From the NCBI GenBank assembly GCA_015178975.1, contig WHVD01000153.1, forward strand, positions 124,001-188,000: a stretch of DNA of 64,000 bases, written 5' to 3'. The notes under the pieces are model-generated. The model was given only the letters and a program-made list of their open reading frames with translations. It was not told the origin of the DNA and searched no databases. Of this stretch, positions 11,051 through 22,034 are shown in pieces. The DNA is from Hysterangium stoloniferum (Eukaryota > Basidiomycota > Agaricomycetes > Hysterangiales > Hysterangiaceae). Position 1 is the first letter of the stretch; every line of letters begins with the position of its first letter. The translations under genes and the position numbers were made by a program.

Positions 11051-12555
11051 TTGTGGTCTAAAATGGAAGCAGGTTGTGACCACAGGTGACAGAAAGGCAT
11101 CCATTCCTTGGTAGCAGGCTCGGGCCCAGCAGGGCAGAGCTTAGAAAAGTCAACTGGGAGAAGCGGTTTGTGAATGCAGCCATAAAAACCTATTCTTTGC
11201 CAAACATGTCAAAACATCATAATTTGCATATAACCTTGACTCCTGCTCACAGAAATGATGTGGGCAATTCTCCCTCTCTCCCTCTTACTCTCATGAGGTC
11301 ACTCAAGGGCCCTTCCAAGGAGGATGCTCGATTTCAATGATGGTCTAGCCAGCATCTGGCAGCGACTGCTTCAGCTGCTCAACCCTATGGTGAAACTGCA
11401 CACAGGAGTTGGGATGTTTGTCTTGGTTGTTGTAGTTGCTATCTTCTCCACCGTCTGAACTGGTCACTCACTCTTCGAAGTGGGTGGACAGTAACAACTT
11501 TACGGGCATGATAGAGAGATCCAATTTGGACTTTGTTTGATTTTATGGGGTCATGAGATAAGGAGGGATTGTCTTCCCCTTCCCCCCCTGTTAGTTATTT
11601 CTCTTTTTGCTTAACATTGTATTAACCATTTCTCTCTCTGAGGTATGACTGCCAACTCAGACATTGCATATATCCCCTGTTAGTGTGATATTGGCCCCAA
11701 AAATATAAGTACAATCCTATCATTGTCCTGGATCTTTCAACTTGTCATACAGGCATAAGTCCCTTCATATGTGATCAATTCCAGTACAGTCTGTCCAGGA
11801 AACAAGAGCTCATTAGGTGATGTGCACACTATAGATTTAAGTTTGGACAGGAGACTAACTATTCATTTGACCACACCAGTGCACCACTGACAGCCTAAAG
11901 ACAATATTTAGGTGGCTTCCCTTTCCATTTAAATCTACAAAGAGTGAGTATTAGGTATGTATGGCTCGAAGGAGTCGCCAAAACACGAAAAAGCCAGGAA
12001 TTGTCTGTGAGTCCTGACATGGAGATTCCACTTTTTCAAAGAATCCTTTGATTTGTTGCTCCTGGTTCTGATATTCACTTGATTCATGATACAAACTAAG
12101 AGCTACAAAGAAGAATATGAGCAGCCACTGAGGAGTCCACATCAGCACACCATGCTCTTACTAAATGTGGAAAATGTAGTTTGTCCCGAATTTGGTTATT
12201 TTTCAAAACACAAATCTATATTCATGATCTCCTCATGCTCGTTATGTAAAGAAAGCTGATGGTGCAGCTATTGGCCTTTCGGAGATTTAGGTTAGGGAGG
12301 GATTACAAGGATTAGGGCTCAGGTCACTGCAGTTGAAAATCACCTGTATTTCGTGTTACATGAGGTCTATGTGTTTCTGTTTATCCTTATCTATTTACAA
12401 CTAGTACCGTCACCCCAGTCAGACAAATGGAAAGTTATACGGTCTAGGAACAGCACCACGAAAACTTCAACAGCAGCACCCTACTTAGATTTGTTGCCAG
12501 TCACTAGAGGAACAACACCACTATTAGTTGCAGTGTTGAGATAGCATAGCATATT
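11051..12555 (-). repeat. small-ORF module, copy in palindrome 1 left arm
   Basis: About 1.5 kb repeat unit, non-coding apart from the small ORF. In ORF-sense orientation its landmarks are 'gctatctcaacactgcaac', the small ORF, 'ctgtccaaacttaaatctatag', 'gacaagttgaaagat', a poly-G tract near 'aggggaagacaatccctcc' and 'gcaaagaataggtttttatgg'. Other copies: 27444-28950 (+), 32250-33480 (-), 50690-51660 (+, small ORF deleted), 62450-63999 (+). Its own ends and mechanism are unknown. Confidence 0.65.
11951..12148 (-). CDS. repeat-borne small ORF (copy B, 65 aa)
   Basis: Same frame as copy A with an N-terminus that reads MLMWTPQW, a hydrophobic segment LLIFFFVALSLY, the Gln/Glu-rich centre and the IPGFFVF end. 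Nearly every nucleotide difference from copy A that I checked is a CpG-to-TpG or CpA change, yet no stop was created. Identical at protein level to the inverted-arm copy at 27843-28040. Function unknown; it may not be expressed. Confidence 0.3.
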   Translation of the reverse strand: MLMWTPQWLLIFFFVALSLYHESSEYQNQEQQIKGFFEKVESPCQDSQTIPGFFVFWRLLRAIHT

Positions 12556-13083
12556 TGTTATGACCCGTTCCCGGATGTTTCAATATCTGACTTCTGACAT
12601 CCAACATCCAACGTCCAACTACAGAACATCATAGTTACCATACCTTCCATATTCTTCCCTTGTTCCACATTTGGTAATTTGTCTGTTGACAAGTATTAAC
12701 TCATTTGTTTATTATATTCCCGTTTCAGAATATTGTCTCCCTAATTCATCTTATTGTATTCCCATTTCAGAATACTTCTGTTTTCATCTTATTCTGGTCT
12801 TATTTTGTAGTACAATAATGAGAAGACTTATATTAGTTTCCATGAATTTGTACTTTACTTTAGATCTGATATCGACTTAGTTTCTTATTCCCTCTTCCAT
12901 CTTTCTGTATGCTCAATATTCAGAACTCTTCGGAACTCTGAATATCCGTATCTTCCATCGGAAGTCTCACTTTTGAAATTAAGGACTTCTGAGCATTTGC
13001 GTAGAGGTGCAGCACATAAGCTGAAGCCAATGTCCTGACCCTATCCAATAGTTCCAGAATAAGTCCCAACACAGCACTTAACA
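12556..13083 (+). mobile_element. solo LTR (528 bp), shared by both palindrome 1 arms
   Basis: TGTTATGACC...ACTTAACA. Flanks are ATATT (12551-12555) and GTATT (13084-13088), a target duplication with one transition. The inverted arm has the same insertion at 26938-27438. The pre-insertion site survives at about 62430-62455 in the 62 kb module copy ('gtcaatatctaatatgctatgc'). Confidence 0.9.
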
Positions 13084-13329
13084 GTATTAGATGTTGACGG
13101 TTTATAGAAAATGGATAGGGTTTATTTGGTCTTACTAAGCTACTGTAATGTACTACAGAGTCGAGCTTATTTGAAAAAAAAGTGCAAGACTGTACATACT
13201 CAACAGCTTGCAACCTATATGAATAAATTCCAACATAGCAGTGGTCCTGGTAATGGTTGGAGCAACTCTGCTTGCCACTAAGTACCAAACATGCATAATA
13301 CATGACTATATAGAAGTTCAAAGTCCACA

Positions 13330-13585
13330 CCCCGGTAGGTTGAGCATTAGACTTGGATAGTTGCTCCTCCCGGGTAGGACCATTAGGCTTATGGGTTCAA
13401 TTCCTGGCTGAGGCAAATTTTTTATCCCATGAACTCACAGCTCCTTCCTACCAGCAACTCCCATCAAACCACAGGTATATATTTCTTTTACCAAGCATGC
13501 AAAATATGTTTGAGAATTATGGGACTAGCCATTAAGTACCAAACATGCATATGCAGAGCTATATAGAAGTTCAAAGTTGGGGGGA
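13330..13585 (+). repeat. SINE-like unit with degenerate tRNA-like head
   Basis: The body matches the 9239 unit. The head ends in a box B-like GGTTCAATTCC followed by GGCTGAGGCA, but the first half no longer folds as a tRNA ('ggtaggttgagcattagacttgg'). Units at 33970-34205 and the inverted 25795-26065 and 49245-49475 share this divergent head, so two head types exist. Confidence 0.55.
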
Positions 13586-14359
13586 GACAAAGCCCCTTTT
13601 AGAATACAACTTTGACTAAGCTACTGTACAGTATTATACCACCTGGTAAGATAGTATAACCCAAACACAGAGCATGGCAAGACCCTCAGCATCCTCAACA
13701 GCTTGCAACATATACCAATCAATCCTAACACTTTGCAGTAAATGTGTGTTACCAAATCAACTATTTTTATTTAATACAGTAGATAATGTCACAATGCATA
13801 ACTTCATAATGCATAGGGTTGGGCTAAACTGCCTACTCATATGCAAAGGTATTATAACACCTTGATTCACCTGGTTTCTGATCGTATACATTATCATTAA
13901 CTACTGTATTTCTTTGTTGAAATTCAAGACCCATATTATTAGGGAGTCATAGATAAGTATAACAGACTAGGTAACATAGTAACAGACTCTTAGTATTTAT
14001 ACAAGGTGATAGGGCCCTACATCCCCATGTGTCCACAAGTTCCAGAGACCACCCCTTTGTCATTCTAAAAATAGACACTGTTGTCCATGATGCTTTCCAA
14101 CACTCCTCCTCAGCATGGACAACAGTTAAGGTAAGCTCCTCCTCATGCATGGGAGTCTTCCTTCAGATGAGTCTCTGGAATAAATTCAGGATCAACTTTT
14201 TATCCACCTTGTCAGGTCCCTACAGTCATCAGCCAGACAAACTTGCTGAGTCACATAATGTAGGACTAAAATTTTCCTCCTCAATTTGCATAGTTTTGTA
14301 TCAGGACCAACAGTCCTAAAAAAAATCCAAAAAGTGGTTGTTCCTCCCTGATTATGTAT

Positions 14360-14895
14360 ATGCCTATTAAAGTGGAGGGTCACAAGTTGGGGGGGATGAA
14401 ATAAGGGTTTGTAAATGTGCCATTAAGCTGGCATAGATTGTTGCTTCCTGATTATGCATGTGCCTGTCAAAATAGAAGGAACACATGTCAAGGAAGTAAA
14501 ATATGAGTTTTATACTTAATAAATTGTGCCATAAACTTTGTCACCAAAATGGCCACTCAAAGGTGGGTGCGGTGGACTTAAAACAAGCTGTTCCACAAAA
14601 TTTGTTATTATTATTTTTTGTTTTGCTCAATATATTGCTGTAAGTTTCATTACCAGCCAGACAGAGTTGGTTGTGGTCAAATTGGAACAGGTGGTTCCAT
14701 AAAAATGAGTTATATTGCCTTAAGTTTTGTCACTGGCCAGACAGAGGTGGTTGTGATCAACTTGGAACAGGCAGTTCCAAAAGAATTCAAGTTTAAGCTC
14801 TATAAATTTTGCCATAAATTTTGTCCCAGAAATTACCTAGTTCCTATTGAGGAGTGGTTGCAGTAGACTTTGGAACAGGCAGTTCCAAGAAAACA
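14360..14895. repeat. degenerate tandem repeats carrying quasi-palindromes GGAACAGG(N)(N)GTTCC
   Basis: Four units of roughly 85-105 bp, each with a phrase like 'tggccagacagaggtgg', 'ttgtggtcaa' and then a near-palindrome 'ttggaacaggcagttcca'. The palindromes are at about 14585, 14684, 14767 and 14873. The same array is in the other arm at about 24475-24825 in inverted order. Confidence 0.65.
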
Positions 14896-14904
14896 TAGCT
14901 GACA

Positions 14905-15420
14905 GAAAAATGACAGTGAAAATTGTGCTCAGAGGCAATAGTAAGATGATGGTACCTAATGGCACAAAAATTTCACTCAAAGGTGATAGTAAGACAGTAC
15001 ATAGTGGCACACTAAAAATCCACACATAGGTGATAGATGATGGTGTGGATTGGCACATGAAAATTTCGCTCAGAGGCGATAATGAAATGATGAGTATACG
15101 TGAGCAGAATGTTGGAATCGACGTCGATGGAAATTGGTGGACAGATGTGTTACATGCTGATGAGCAGGACTGACAATGGGACAGTGTCGAGAATGTTGAG
15201 TGCAGATGCAATAGATGTGGTGGTGATGAGATAATGAAGTGGACACAATTACACGCTAGAGTAGGTTGAGAGAAACATTGAAGGATGGCGGATATGATCA
15301 TTCACAACGAGTGCAGTGAAGGATGGATAGACACTATTGTGCAGTGAACCTAAACAAAGGAGGGGCCACTTCTTTCCATAGTGCAGTGTTCTCTTCTCAA
15401 TACTCCTCCTCACTGCTCTA
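14905..15420. repeat. short degenerate repeats and non-coding arm sequence
   Basis: At 14910-15080 there are three or four decayed copies of a unit of about 56 bp ('aaaatttcgctcagaggcgatag' type, ending 'tggcaca'). The rest, to 15420, is A/T-rich without a convincing gene. It has an inverted copy at 23940-24470. Confidence 0.5.
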
Positions 15421-15424
15421 AAGA

Positions 15425-15946
15425 ATGGAAGATATGAAGGCACCCATGATCAGTGCATTGAACATAAACATAGGGAGTGCCTCCTTCCTATTGTGTGGTG
15501 TCTTAACTCTCAATGCTCCCCCTCACCGCTCTACTCCTCCTGTTACATGGTTCCTTGTCGGAGACCTAAAGAAAATATGCAACCGAATAAATTGGGTTGA
15601 CATGGATATGATCAGTTCATTGGATGTGCAAAGGTGATTGTAAAATGGTTGCCTAGGTGACACAAAACAAAGCTCCAGCAACTTGTCGAATTAATGGCAA
15701 CCTGTATAGTTGTAGAACAGTTGTAACATCTTAATGAAATATATCCCAGGTTCACGAATCGAAGGGTTGCCACATTGGTCATCCAGTTCTCAAGGTCATA
15801 TATGAAATATCATCATTGTAGTCGAGATTTGTAGTGACATTCAAGAGATATAGATTGTGCAATACTGCCACTTAAAAAAAGCTAGTAGGGTAGACCAAAA
15901 ATGAGGTTGGAGGGAAATGATGTAGTTGCATTGAATAGAATTATCA
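15425..15946. repeat. inner end of palindrome 1 left arm, no gene called
   Basis: A 70-codon open frame at 15425-15637 is identical in the inverted arm (23727-23939). Such identity is expected from a recent duplication and is not evidence of coding. Arm similarity stops at about 15946, where the partner ends at about 23400. Confidence 0.6.
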
Positions 15947-16199
15947 TACTCCCATGAAGCTCCCTCCAAAAAATACTCATAAACAGTGAATCTCTATTGC
16001 TAATTATTTTGATTGGCAGACCATATAGCTTGTACTTGTCCTTGAATATCACATCCTGCTTGCGGTCTATTCCTCTTTTCTTAAAAAGATACGAAAGAGA
16101 GGGAGGACACAAGCCGGAAAGCCTCGGACGAAAACGGAGGTGATCCGTCCATGGTCTTCCTTTGTTCCGCAAAATTCTATTAACCCTCCTCAGTTTTCA

Positions 16200-16918
16200 C
16201 ATGAATATAATAACGTGATCAGTATTGCATGGCCTGGCACAAGGCTGCCAAGGAGATAAACATTCAAAAGGTAGTGTAGGCGTACGTTAAGGTTTAGGTT
16301 TTGAAGGCCATTTGTCGATTCGGACCTATGGCAGAAGTGCCTGCCATCACCCAACGGTCCAATTGGGTCTCCAGTGACTATGTAGATAGTTCTTCATAAT
16401 AATGTAATAAGGGTGATTTTATTGATGTTGCCTCACCTAAAGCGCAGAGTATGATCAAGTGTGATCACTACACACCCCGACCTTACGTAAGTGGGGTATT
16501 ACCAAATGGAGGAGGATCGATCTGGACAACAAGGGGCGATATGAAGTCTATTGAGAAAGCTTCTTGACCATTCCTGATTTTGACTGGGGCTGACGACACA
16601 ATATACTACGCGGACACACTCTTCTCGTTCATTGTATTAATTGCCGATACTCGCTGTAAATAAGATCCGTGACATTCCTTATCGCTTATCTCGATGCATT
16701 CTTCTGAATATTACAAGGAATAGAATCTATGCGAATGCTGAGTTTTCTTCTGATTTCATAATTTGTATTGGGTCGCCATGACCGGTGATCTGTGCGCGGA
16801 GCTATAACGTGAGTCACACAGGTGCAGCCTTATTCTCCATCATCTCAGAACTACTTTGAGCCATTATCACCCTCCAGTAAATCTATCATACAAACCCCCT
16901 CACCTCCTCTACAAATCG
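16200..16918 (+). promoter_or_regulatory. probable upstream region of the 17-exon gene
   Basis: Single-copy, CpG-retaining sequence between the palindrome arm and the ATG at 16919. I see no other gene. A possible 5'-UTR intron boundary is 'gtgagtcacacag' around 16809-16821. A perfect inverted word pair around 'accttacgtaagt' at about 16482-16494 is noted without an assigned role. No unambiguous TATA box. Confidence 0.3.
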
Positions 16919-19900
16919 ATGGTTTCTTTGTGTTCCATCAAACCCGCCATGGTCCTCTTCGGAATCATGGCTGCATTAATCCCCACCTGCTATATGTTGG
17001 GAGGGGCCCTGGCCGCTTTCATCGAGTACCTGACTCGCAGCATTGGGGCAAGACTGTCTAGCATGTTGATGGATATCGTCCCATCAATTCAGTAAGCATG
17101 TGTCCCATTCTTTCTCCACCGCCACCGCCAATTACACTTATGTTCGCCATAGGGCGTATTTCGCGACTGAGTCGCTGCGTGTGTCTGGGTACCTATTCAC
17201 TGTACTTCTCCACCACTTGATTGCAGCATGGCAACTCGGCTTCTTGGACAGGACGATGCAATTGTCCATCGCGTTGGAGGGGAACCTTCCTGGGATCGAC
17301 ACTGACGTGAGGTACAGCGTCTTCTCCGTCGTGTTCACTGCGTATAGGCTCCTCTCCAATTCCAGCCTGGATCTTAACGAGGCAAAGATGTTGCTTCATT
17401 TGCTTCCCGATGGCACCCTCACACGCTCATTGCATGCGGTCTGTTATGGCGATGTGTGAGTCACAGTTCCTCTATCTATATACATTATCTTGTGCTCATA
17501 CAACTGTTCTTTTTTGACAGATTGTATCCACTCGCGACTGAAAGCTTTGCCACAATGGTTGCACGCGATTACACAGGAAAGAGGAACTTGCTCATCGCCC
17601 AGTTCCCAACTGTGTTGGTAAAACACATCGAGGCGACTTTCTGTCCTGAGCTCAAGAGACGGTGAGATTTTAGGCAGTCATGTATACTTGATGTTTGATG
17701 ATTGATTCTATATTAATCCAGCCATGTTTCGGCATTTCGCACCGCACTGCTTATGTTTTTCTGTTGCGTGATTGTGTTCATGGTACTCATTTTTATTGTT
17801 CAATTCTTGCTGCGCCGTCTTGCAAGACTAGTGTTCAAACGGATAGCCGTCGTCGTCATCGCTTCAACCGTCCCAATAACCATGTCCATTTCACCCTCAC
17901 CGCCACTTGCCTCCACCACAGCAGTGCAGTTAGGGCCGGGGTCAGAGAACGTACACACGAAGCTTCCTACTGCGGCAGCCACACCACTCAATGCTACAGA
18001 TTTGGGTGCTCCGGTCGTGAGTAATGATGCACCCGCTGCGAATGGCCGCAGCGGTGACGCACAGGTCAACCCAGCAAATTCCTCAGATGCCACAAATGGA
18101 GAACATGCGGCGGGTATTAATGACATCGCGCAAGAGGTCGTTGTTCAGCACGGCGAAAGATCCGGCGATGCGGTTCCAGGTTCGTGCAGCATCGTTTATC
18201 ATTTCTATCGTACACTTCTTTAAAATAATATTACTTTTGAAGACCGCGTTGTCAGTCTCGTTCCCCGCCCCCTCCCTGCGGCTCCACTAGGGCTGTCCCT
18301 ACCAAGTACCTCGGCTCATCACGACCTTTCAAGTCAGGCCGATGGCTCTTTAGACACGACATCGGCTCCCAAAGAGGTAGACAGCTCCATAGGCGGTATT
18401 CCCATCCCATGCGGTGATAACGATCATCAGGTCGAGGCATTTGGTTCGTTGTGCATCATTCCTTCCTACTATTTTTATCATAACCTTTCCGAATGCGCGA
18501 TCATTGCAGACATGCCTGAACATGCGGCGGGTATTAATGACATCGCGCAAGAGGTCGATGTTCAGCACGGCGAAAGATCCGGTGATGCGGTTCCAGGTTC
18601 GTGCAGCATCGTTTATCATTTCTATCGTACACTTCTTTAAAATAATATTACTTTTGAAGACCGCGTTGTCAGTCTCGTTCCCCGCCCCCTCCCTGCGGCT
18701 CCACTAGGGCCGTCCCTACCAAGTACCTCGGCTCATCCCGACCTTTCAAGTCAGGCCGATGGATCTTTAGACACGACATCGGCTCCCAAAGAGGTAGACA
18801 ACTCCATAGGCGATATTCCCATCCCATGCGGTGATAACGATCATCAGGTCGAGGCATTTGGTTCGTTGTGCATCATTCCTTCCTACTATTTTTATCATAA
18901 CCTTTCCGAATGCGCGATCATTGCAGACATGCCTGTGGCACCATCGGCGACGCTCCCAATAGCCGCGTCTATTGACTCCGACGTACCACACCAGGCCGAT
19001 TCGTCTTTTGACAGTGGGGATACCACGTTGGTGAACGATGAGAGGATGTATGAACAGCAAGCCGCAGAAGGTATTAATTCGGCTTCCTTTTCAATATGTG
19101 GAGTACTAACATTTGCGCTCCATATAGAAGGATCGATTCCGACGTCTGCACCGCTCACTGTTGACAAGAGACCTGAAACGCCGATAAGGTAAGGTCTATT
19201 CACTTCTATTCAAAGAGACAGCAACATAGTTGTATATCAACAGGTCTGACGATGGGCAGCAGTCTATTCCGTAAGTGTCCTTCGTGCCCAATTTCATAGT
19301 CACCATCTTATCACATTCTAGTGTTGGAGGACTCGTAAAAGCCATGGGTTTATTCCTCAAAAAAATGGAGATCCCTGTAAGTCGACATGTGTATAGCTCT
19401 CTGTTAACATGGCGCTAATCCACGCAAGCAACAGTTTGGCTCCTTCCAGCCTGTCGACAACTCTTCCATGGTTTCTATTACCAAGGCTGAAGACTCCTCG
19501 GATCAGATGGCCCATCCTGAGTGTGTATTCCTTCGGTTTGATTATTTGGTCATTGTCATATCTCGTTTCACGCAGACTTCAATCCGAGCAAAAAATTCAG
19601 GATGAAACAGATAGGCATGGGAAGGACAAGGACACTTACCCGGCTAGTTTGGAGGAACATGTGAGTGGAATTTTACATAGCCGTTCGTGACCATGTTATT
19701 GATGTGCCCGTAAAGCAAAGGATTGGGAAAGCAAGCCAAAACTCGGCCTCTGCATTACCGACCACTTCCCCAGCTGAGGAAGCTGCCCCGCATCTTATCG
19801 AACCTGGAAGAAGGCGTCGGAATTTGACCCATGTCAGTGACAATCCCCACAAAACGCACCCTCCCTTGGATCTTTCGGCCTTGGCAAGTGGCTTTGACAA

Positions 19901-20287
19901 TGCTGTCTCCCGAAACTTATAAAACTTGATTTCTGTAAACAATATAGACTCCTCAGCCCGCGTCGACCTACTTTGCACATCCATTCCCGGCGATGGAGAG
20001 GGTCGCTGCACCGTCACAATTTGTGCCACTGGTGAGTTTCGTCGCGAAATCTCGGAAGAATTATCTCACGGCTGCCCCCCCAGTTGGGACCCGTGGCCGG
20101 GTCTCCATCGATCCAGACTTCAGAGCCTCATGGATCGCCCCAGAATGTGGTCGCGCCGCCTCCGTCTCCGTCACCGCCTGCGTCCGAAGATCTTCAGGAC
20201 GAATCCCAGTCCCTTACATCAACTCCGAGTTTGCGCAAGGCTAGACCGGTTCCCGTCACGAAGAAGGGTGGGAGGAGGTGGAAATGA
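16919..20287 (+). CDS. 17-exon gene for an unrecognised membrane protein (794 aa)
   Basis: I do not recognise the family. Inferred exons: 16919-17091, 17153-17178, 17227-17455, 17521-17661, 17722-18179, 18243-18443, 18510-18596, 18660-18860, 18927-19070, 19128-19188, 19244-19270, 19322-19376, 19429-19520, 19576-19660, 19716-19832, 19948-20031, 20084-20287. Every junction is GT-AG and every phase fits, giving one frame of 795 codons; the boundary at 17178 is the least certain. The start is the first ATG before a hydrophobic segment (about residues 10-38). A second hydrophobic stretch lies at about 196-222 (LLMFFCCVIVFMVLIFIVQFLL) followed by Arg/Lys. The intervening 150 residues would be a loop or lumenal domain. 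Residues about 317-508 are two copies of a 96-residue unit made by a tandem exon duplication. The rest is Ser/Pro/Ala/Thr-rich and probably disordered, ending in a basic KKGGRRWK. It sits alone in the CpG-rich spacer of palindrome 1, and nothing appears broken. Confidence 0.8.
18101..18934 (+). repeat. 417-bp tandem duplication of exons inside the gene
   Basis: Unit 1 is 18101-18517 and unit 2 is 18518-18934. I count seven base differences between them. Each unit contains 87 nt and 201 nt coding pieces plus two introns of 63 and 66 nt. All boundaries are phase 1, so the copy adds exactly 96 in-frame residues. Confidence 0.92.
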
Positions 20288-20382
20288 AGGATCTTCTTTG
20301 TTCTTTTTAAGCTTTCTCTTCTCTCTTCTCTCTCTCTCTCTCTCTTTCTTTTTATCTTTTTCTTTTTTTCTTCTTTTTCAAT
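20288..20382. terminator. 3' untranslated region, CT-rich
   Basis: The stop at 20285-20287 is followed by about 60 bp of almost pure pyrimidine ('tctctctctctctctttc'). No canonical AATAAA was found. It is treated as the 3' end region of the 17-exon gene. Confidence 0.35.
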
Positions 20383-21063
20383 GTGTGCATCTTATTTCGT
20401 CCCTTTCTTATTTTGAGTTGGGGCTCTGGAGGCTTAATTTTCGTCTTTGAGGATATAGTAAGCCCATCTCCGCTATCACAACTCCCAGCTAAACTTGCAT
20501 TGCACAGCTTGGTCAATAAGAAGTCAGCAAGTCAGAGAGTTTATGATCCTGAGTCCCGAGGCGATACGGACCATGATGAGGATGATATGCCACTGGATGT
20601 GCAAATGTAAGCCCTTATTCCATTCTTCCCACACACTTTGTTGATTATATGACTTGCTGGCTGCTTTCTCCCAGACCTTCTGGATGTATGGAGTGTCGTG
20701 AAAGGAATAACGGTGAAGGAATCCGTAATGACTGGTGTATGTACCGTATTATTTCTTTCTATCACTGTCCCTGACGCCGCTTATTGTTACAGACCAGAGG
20801 TGATTGCAGGACAACGACAGTTCAGATCGTTCACATCCGGCAATATTTGCAAGAAAATTGGGTCGAGTTCCAAAAGGAACAATAGACAGATCATCCAAAA
20901 CCAAGTCATGTAGGTTTTCCGGGCTCGCCTTGTCATGCGTGACGCAATACTAACACTCGTATACTCAGTATATTTGACCACAGGAATTCAAGATGGCCGA
21001 TGGTTATGATGCCAACCTCCCTTTCAGATTCTTTGGTGTTGATATTGGCAACTATGACCTGAT
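20383..21063 (+). CDS. possible small spliced gene, unknown product
   Basis: A tentative model joins 20383-20608, an exon from about 20675 ('PSGCMECRERNNGEGIRNDW'), one from 20793, and a last exon from about 20969 to the TGA ending near 21063. Intron boundaries are GT-AG ('gtaagccctt...tcccag', 'gtaccgt...ttacag', 'gtaggtttt...ctcag'), and the last intron has a good branch site (actaac). The first exon carries an acidic run (DTDHDEDDMPLD). There is a CxxC pair and a few more Cys, too few to name a domain. The start is uncertain; the upstream half could belong to the neighbouring 3' UTR. It could also be a decayed exon set. Confidence 0.35.
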
Positions 21064-22034
21064 CGGCGTTTTTCGCACAATTAGTAAGTGAGGGTCTTCA
21101 CCACACCTTTTACTGCCCTCACGTTATACATAGCGTGTCGACATCCTTCTATGCCAGTTAGCACGAATACGCATTCCTTGCAGCGATACAAGTGTGAGTT
21201 GTTGTTCGCTCAATTCACTGTCACGAACTCTTGCTTATACTAGCCGTTAGCCATTGTGTCCAACTTATTTGCCATTCGGTCTCATTCCTCTATCGGTTCC
21301 GGATGCTATGCTCTAGGATTATTGTGTGAGAGAAGCCATCGTGCTTTATTCTATCCGTTACTGACCTTCGTTCAGACTATCCGGACGCAACTGACTTCAT
21401 TACCCTTGCAGTTTATACCTCAAAGAACTGACGATGTACTGCTGACGAGGAGCCCCTCATACCTCTCTTCTTCATCTTTCATTTTATCTGTTCTTTTTGC
21501 CTTTTGCCTCAGGTTGACTTCTCCCTATTGTCTGCCTTTCGCCTATTGTCTTCATCTCGTACTGAGTAGCTTGTGTATATTGTAACAAACAGAACACTTG
21601 AAATTAACCTGCATCCAACCTACTGCAAGCTAATTTTACTTTCGGCCGCGTGTCATTACCACACCCGTTTACCCGTTTATTGAGGGGCTATCAAGCTCGT
21701 CAAAGTCAATGGTGACTGTTGCCCAATGTCTGTTAAACCTTCTGCAGCCTAAAAAGGACATCGTTCCTTTAACCGTTGTGCTATAAAGTCACAGATTCAA
21801 TTGTATCCTATTCTCTTTGTCTCGCATACATATAACGATTTTGGAAGCACCACTAGAGGCACCCGAAGATTTTCAGAGTTCGACGAATCATGCAGTGTCC
21901 TCCAAATAAAATCTCTCATGTTTCTAACTTATAGATGTCGACCGTGAGGCTGCCCAAATCCTTCCTTCAGTCGGGATCCGAGTCTGTTAGTCCAGCCTTC
22001 AATCTCTGAGCTTATCCTAGCTAGCGTCAGAACT
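21064..22034. other. single-copy sequence, nothing identified
   Basis: No copy elsewhere in the window, CpG not depleted, no convincing open frame. An ATG at 20993 starts a 30-codon frame that ends just after a good donor (gtaagt at about 21084), so an unspliced exon of an unrecognised gene cannot be excluded. 21470-21560 is CT-rich. Confidence 0.4.

Larger units (their letters stand above)
8941..15946 (+). repeat. palindrome 1, left arm
   Basis: The whole stretch recurs in inverted orientation and reversed order at about 23400-31024. Matching landmarks run pairwise: 8941/31024, 9239/30190, 9511/29909, 12148/27843, 12556/27438, 13330/26060 and 15425-15637/23939-23727; the last pair is identical at protein level over 70 codons. 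Arm-specific differences are a solo LTR at 10420-10984 (left only), a solo LTR at 26213-26832 (right only) and a deletion near 9090. Between those the arms align almost without gaps. Confidence 0.9.

Noticed and set aside
15425..15637. 70-codon frame identical in both palindrome 1 arms
   Set aside because: Identity is expected from arm duplication or gene conversion; no other evidence of coding.
20288..20382. Telomeric or centromeric satellite signal in the CT-rich tract
   Set aside because: It is a simple pyrimidine tract in a 3' UTR; no TTAGGG-type repeats occur in the window.
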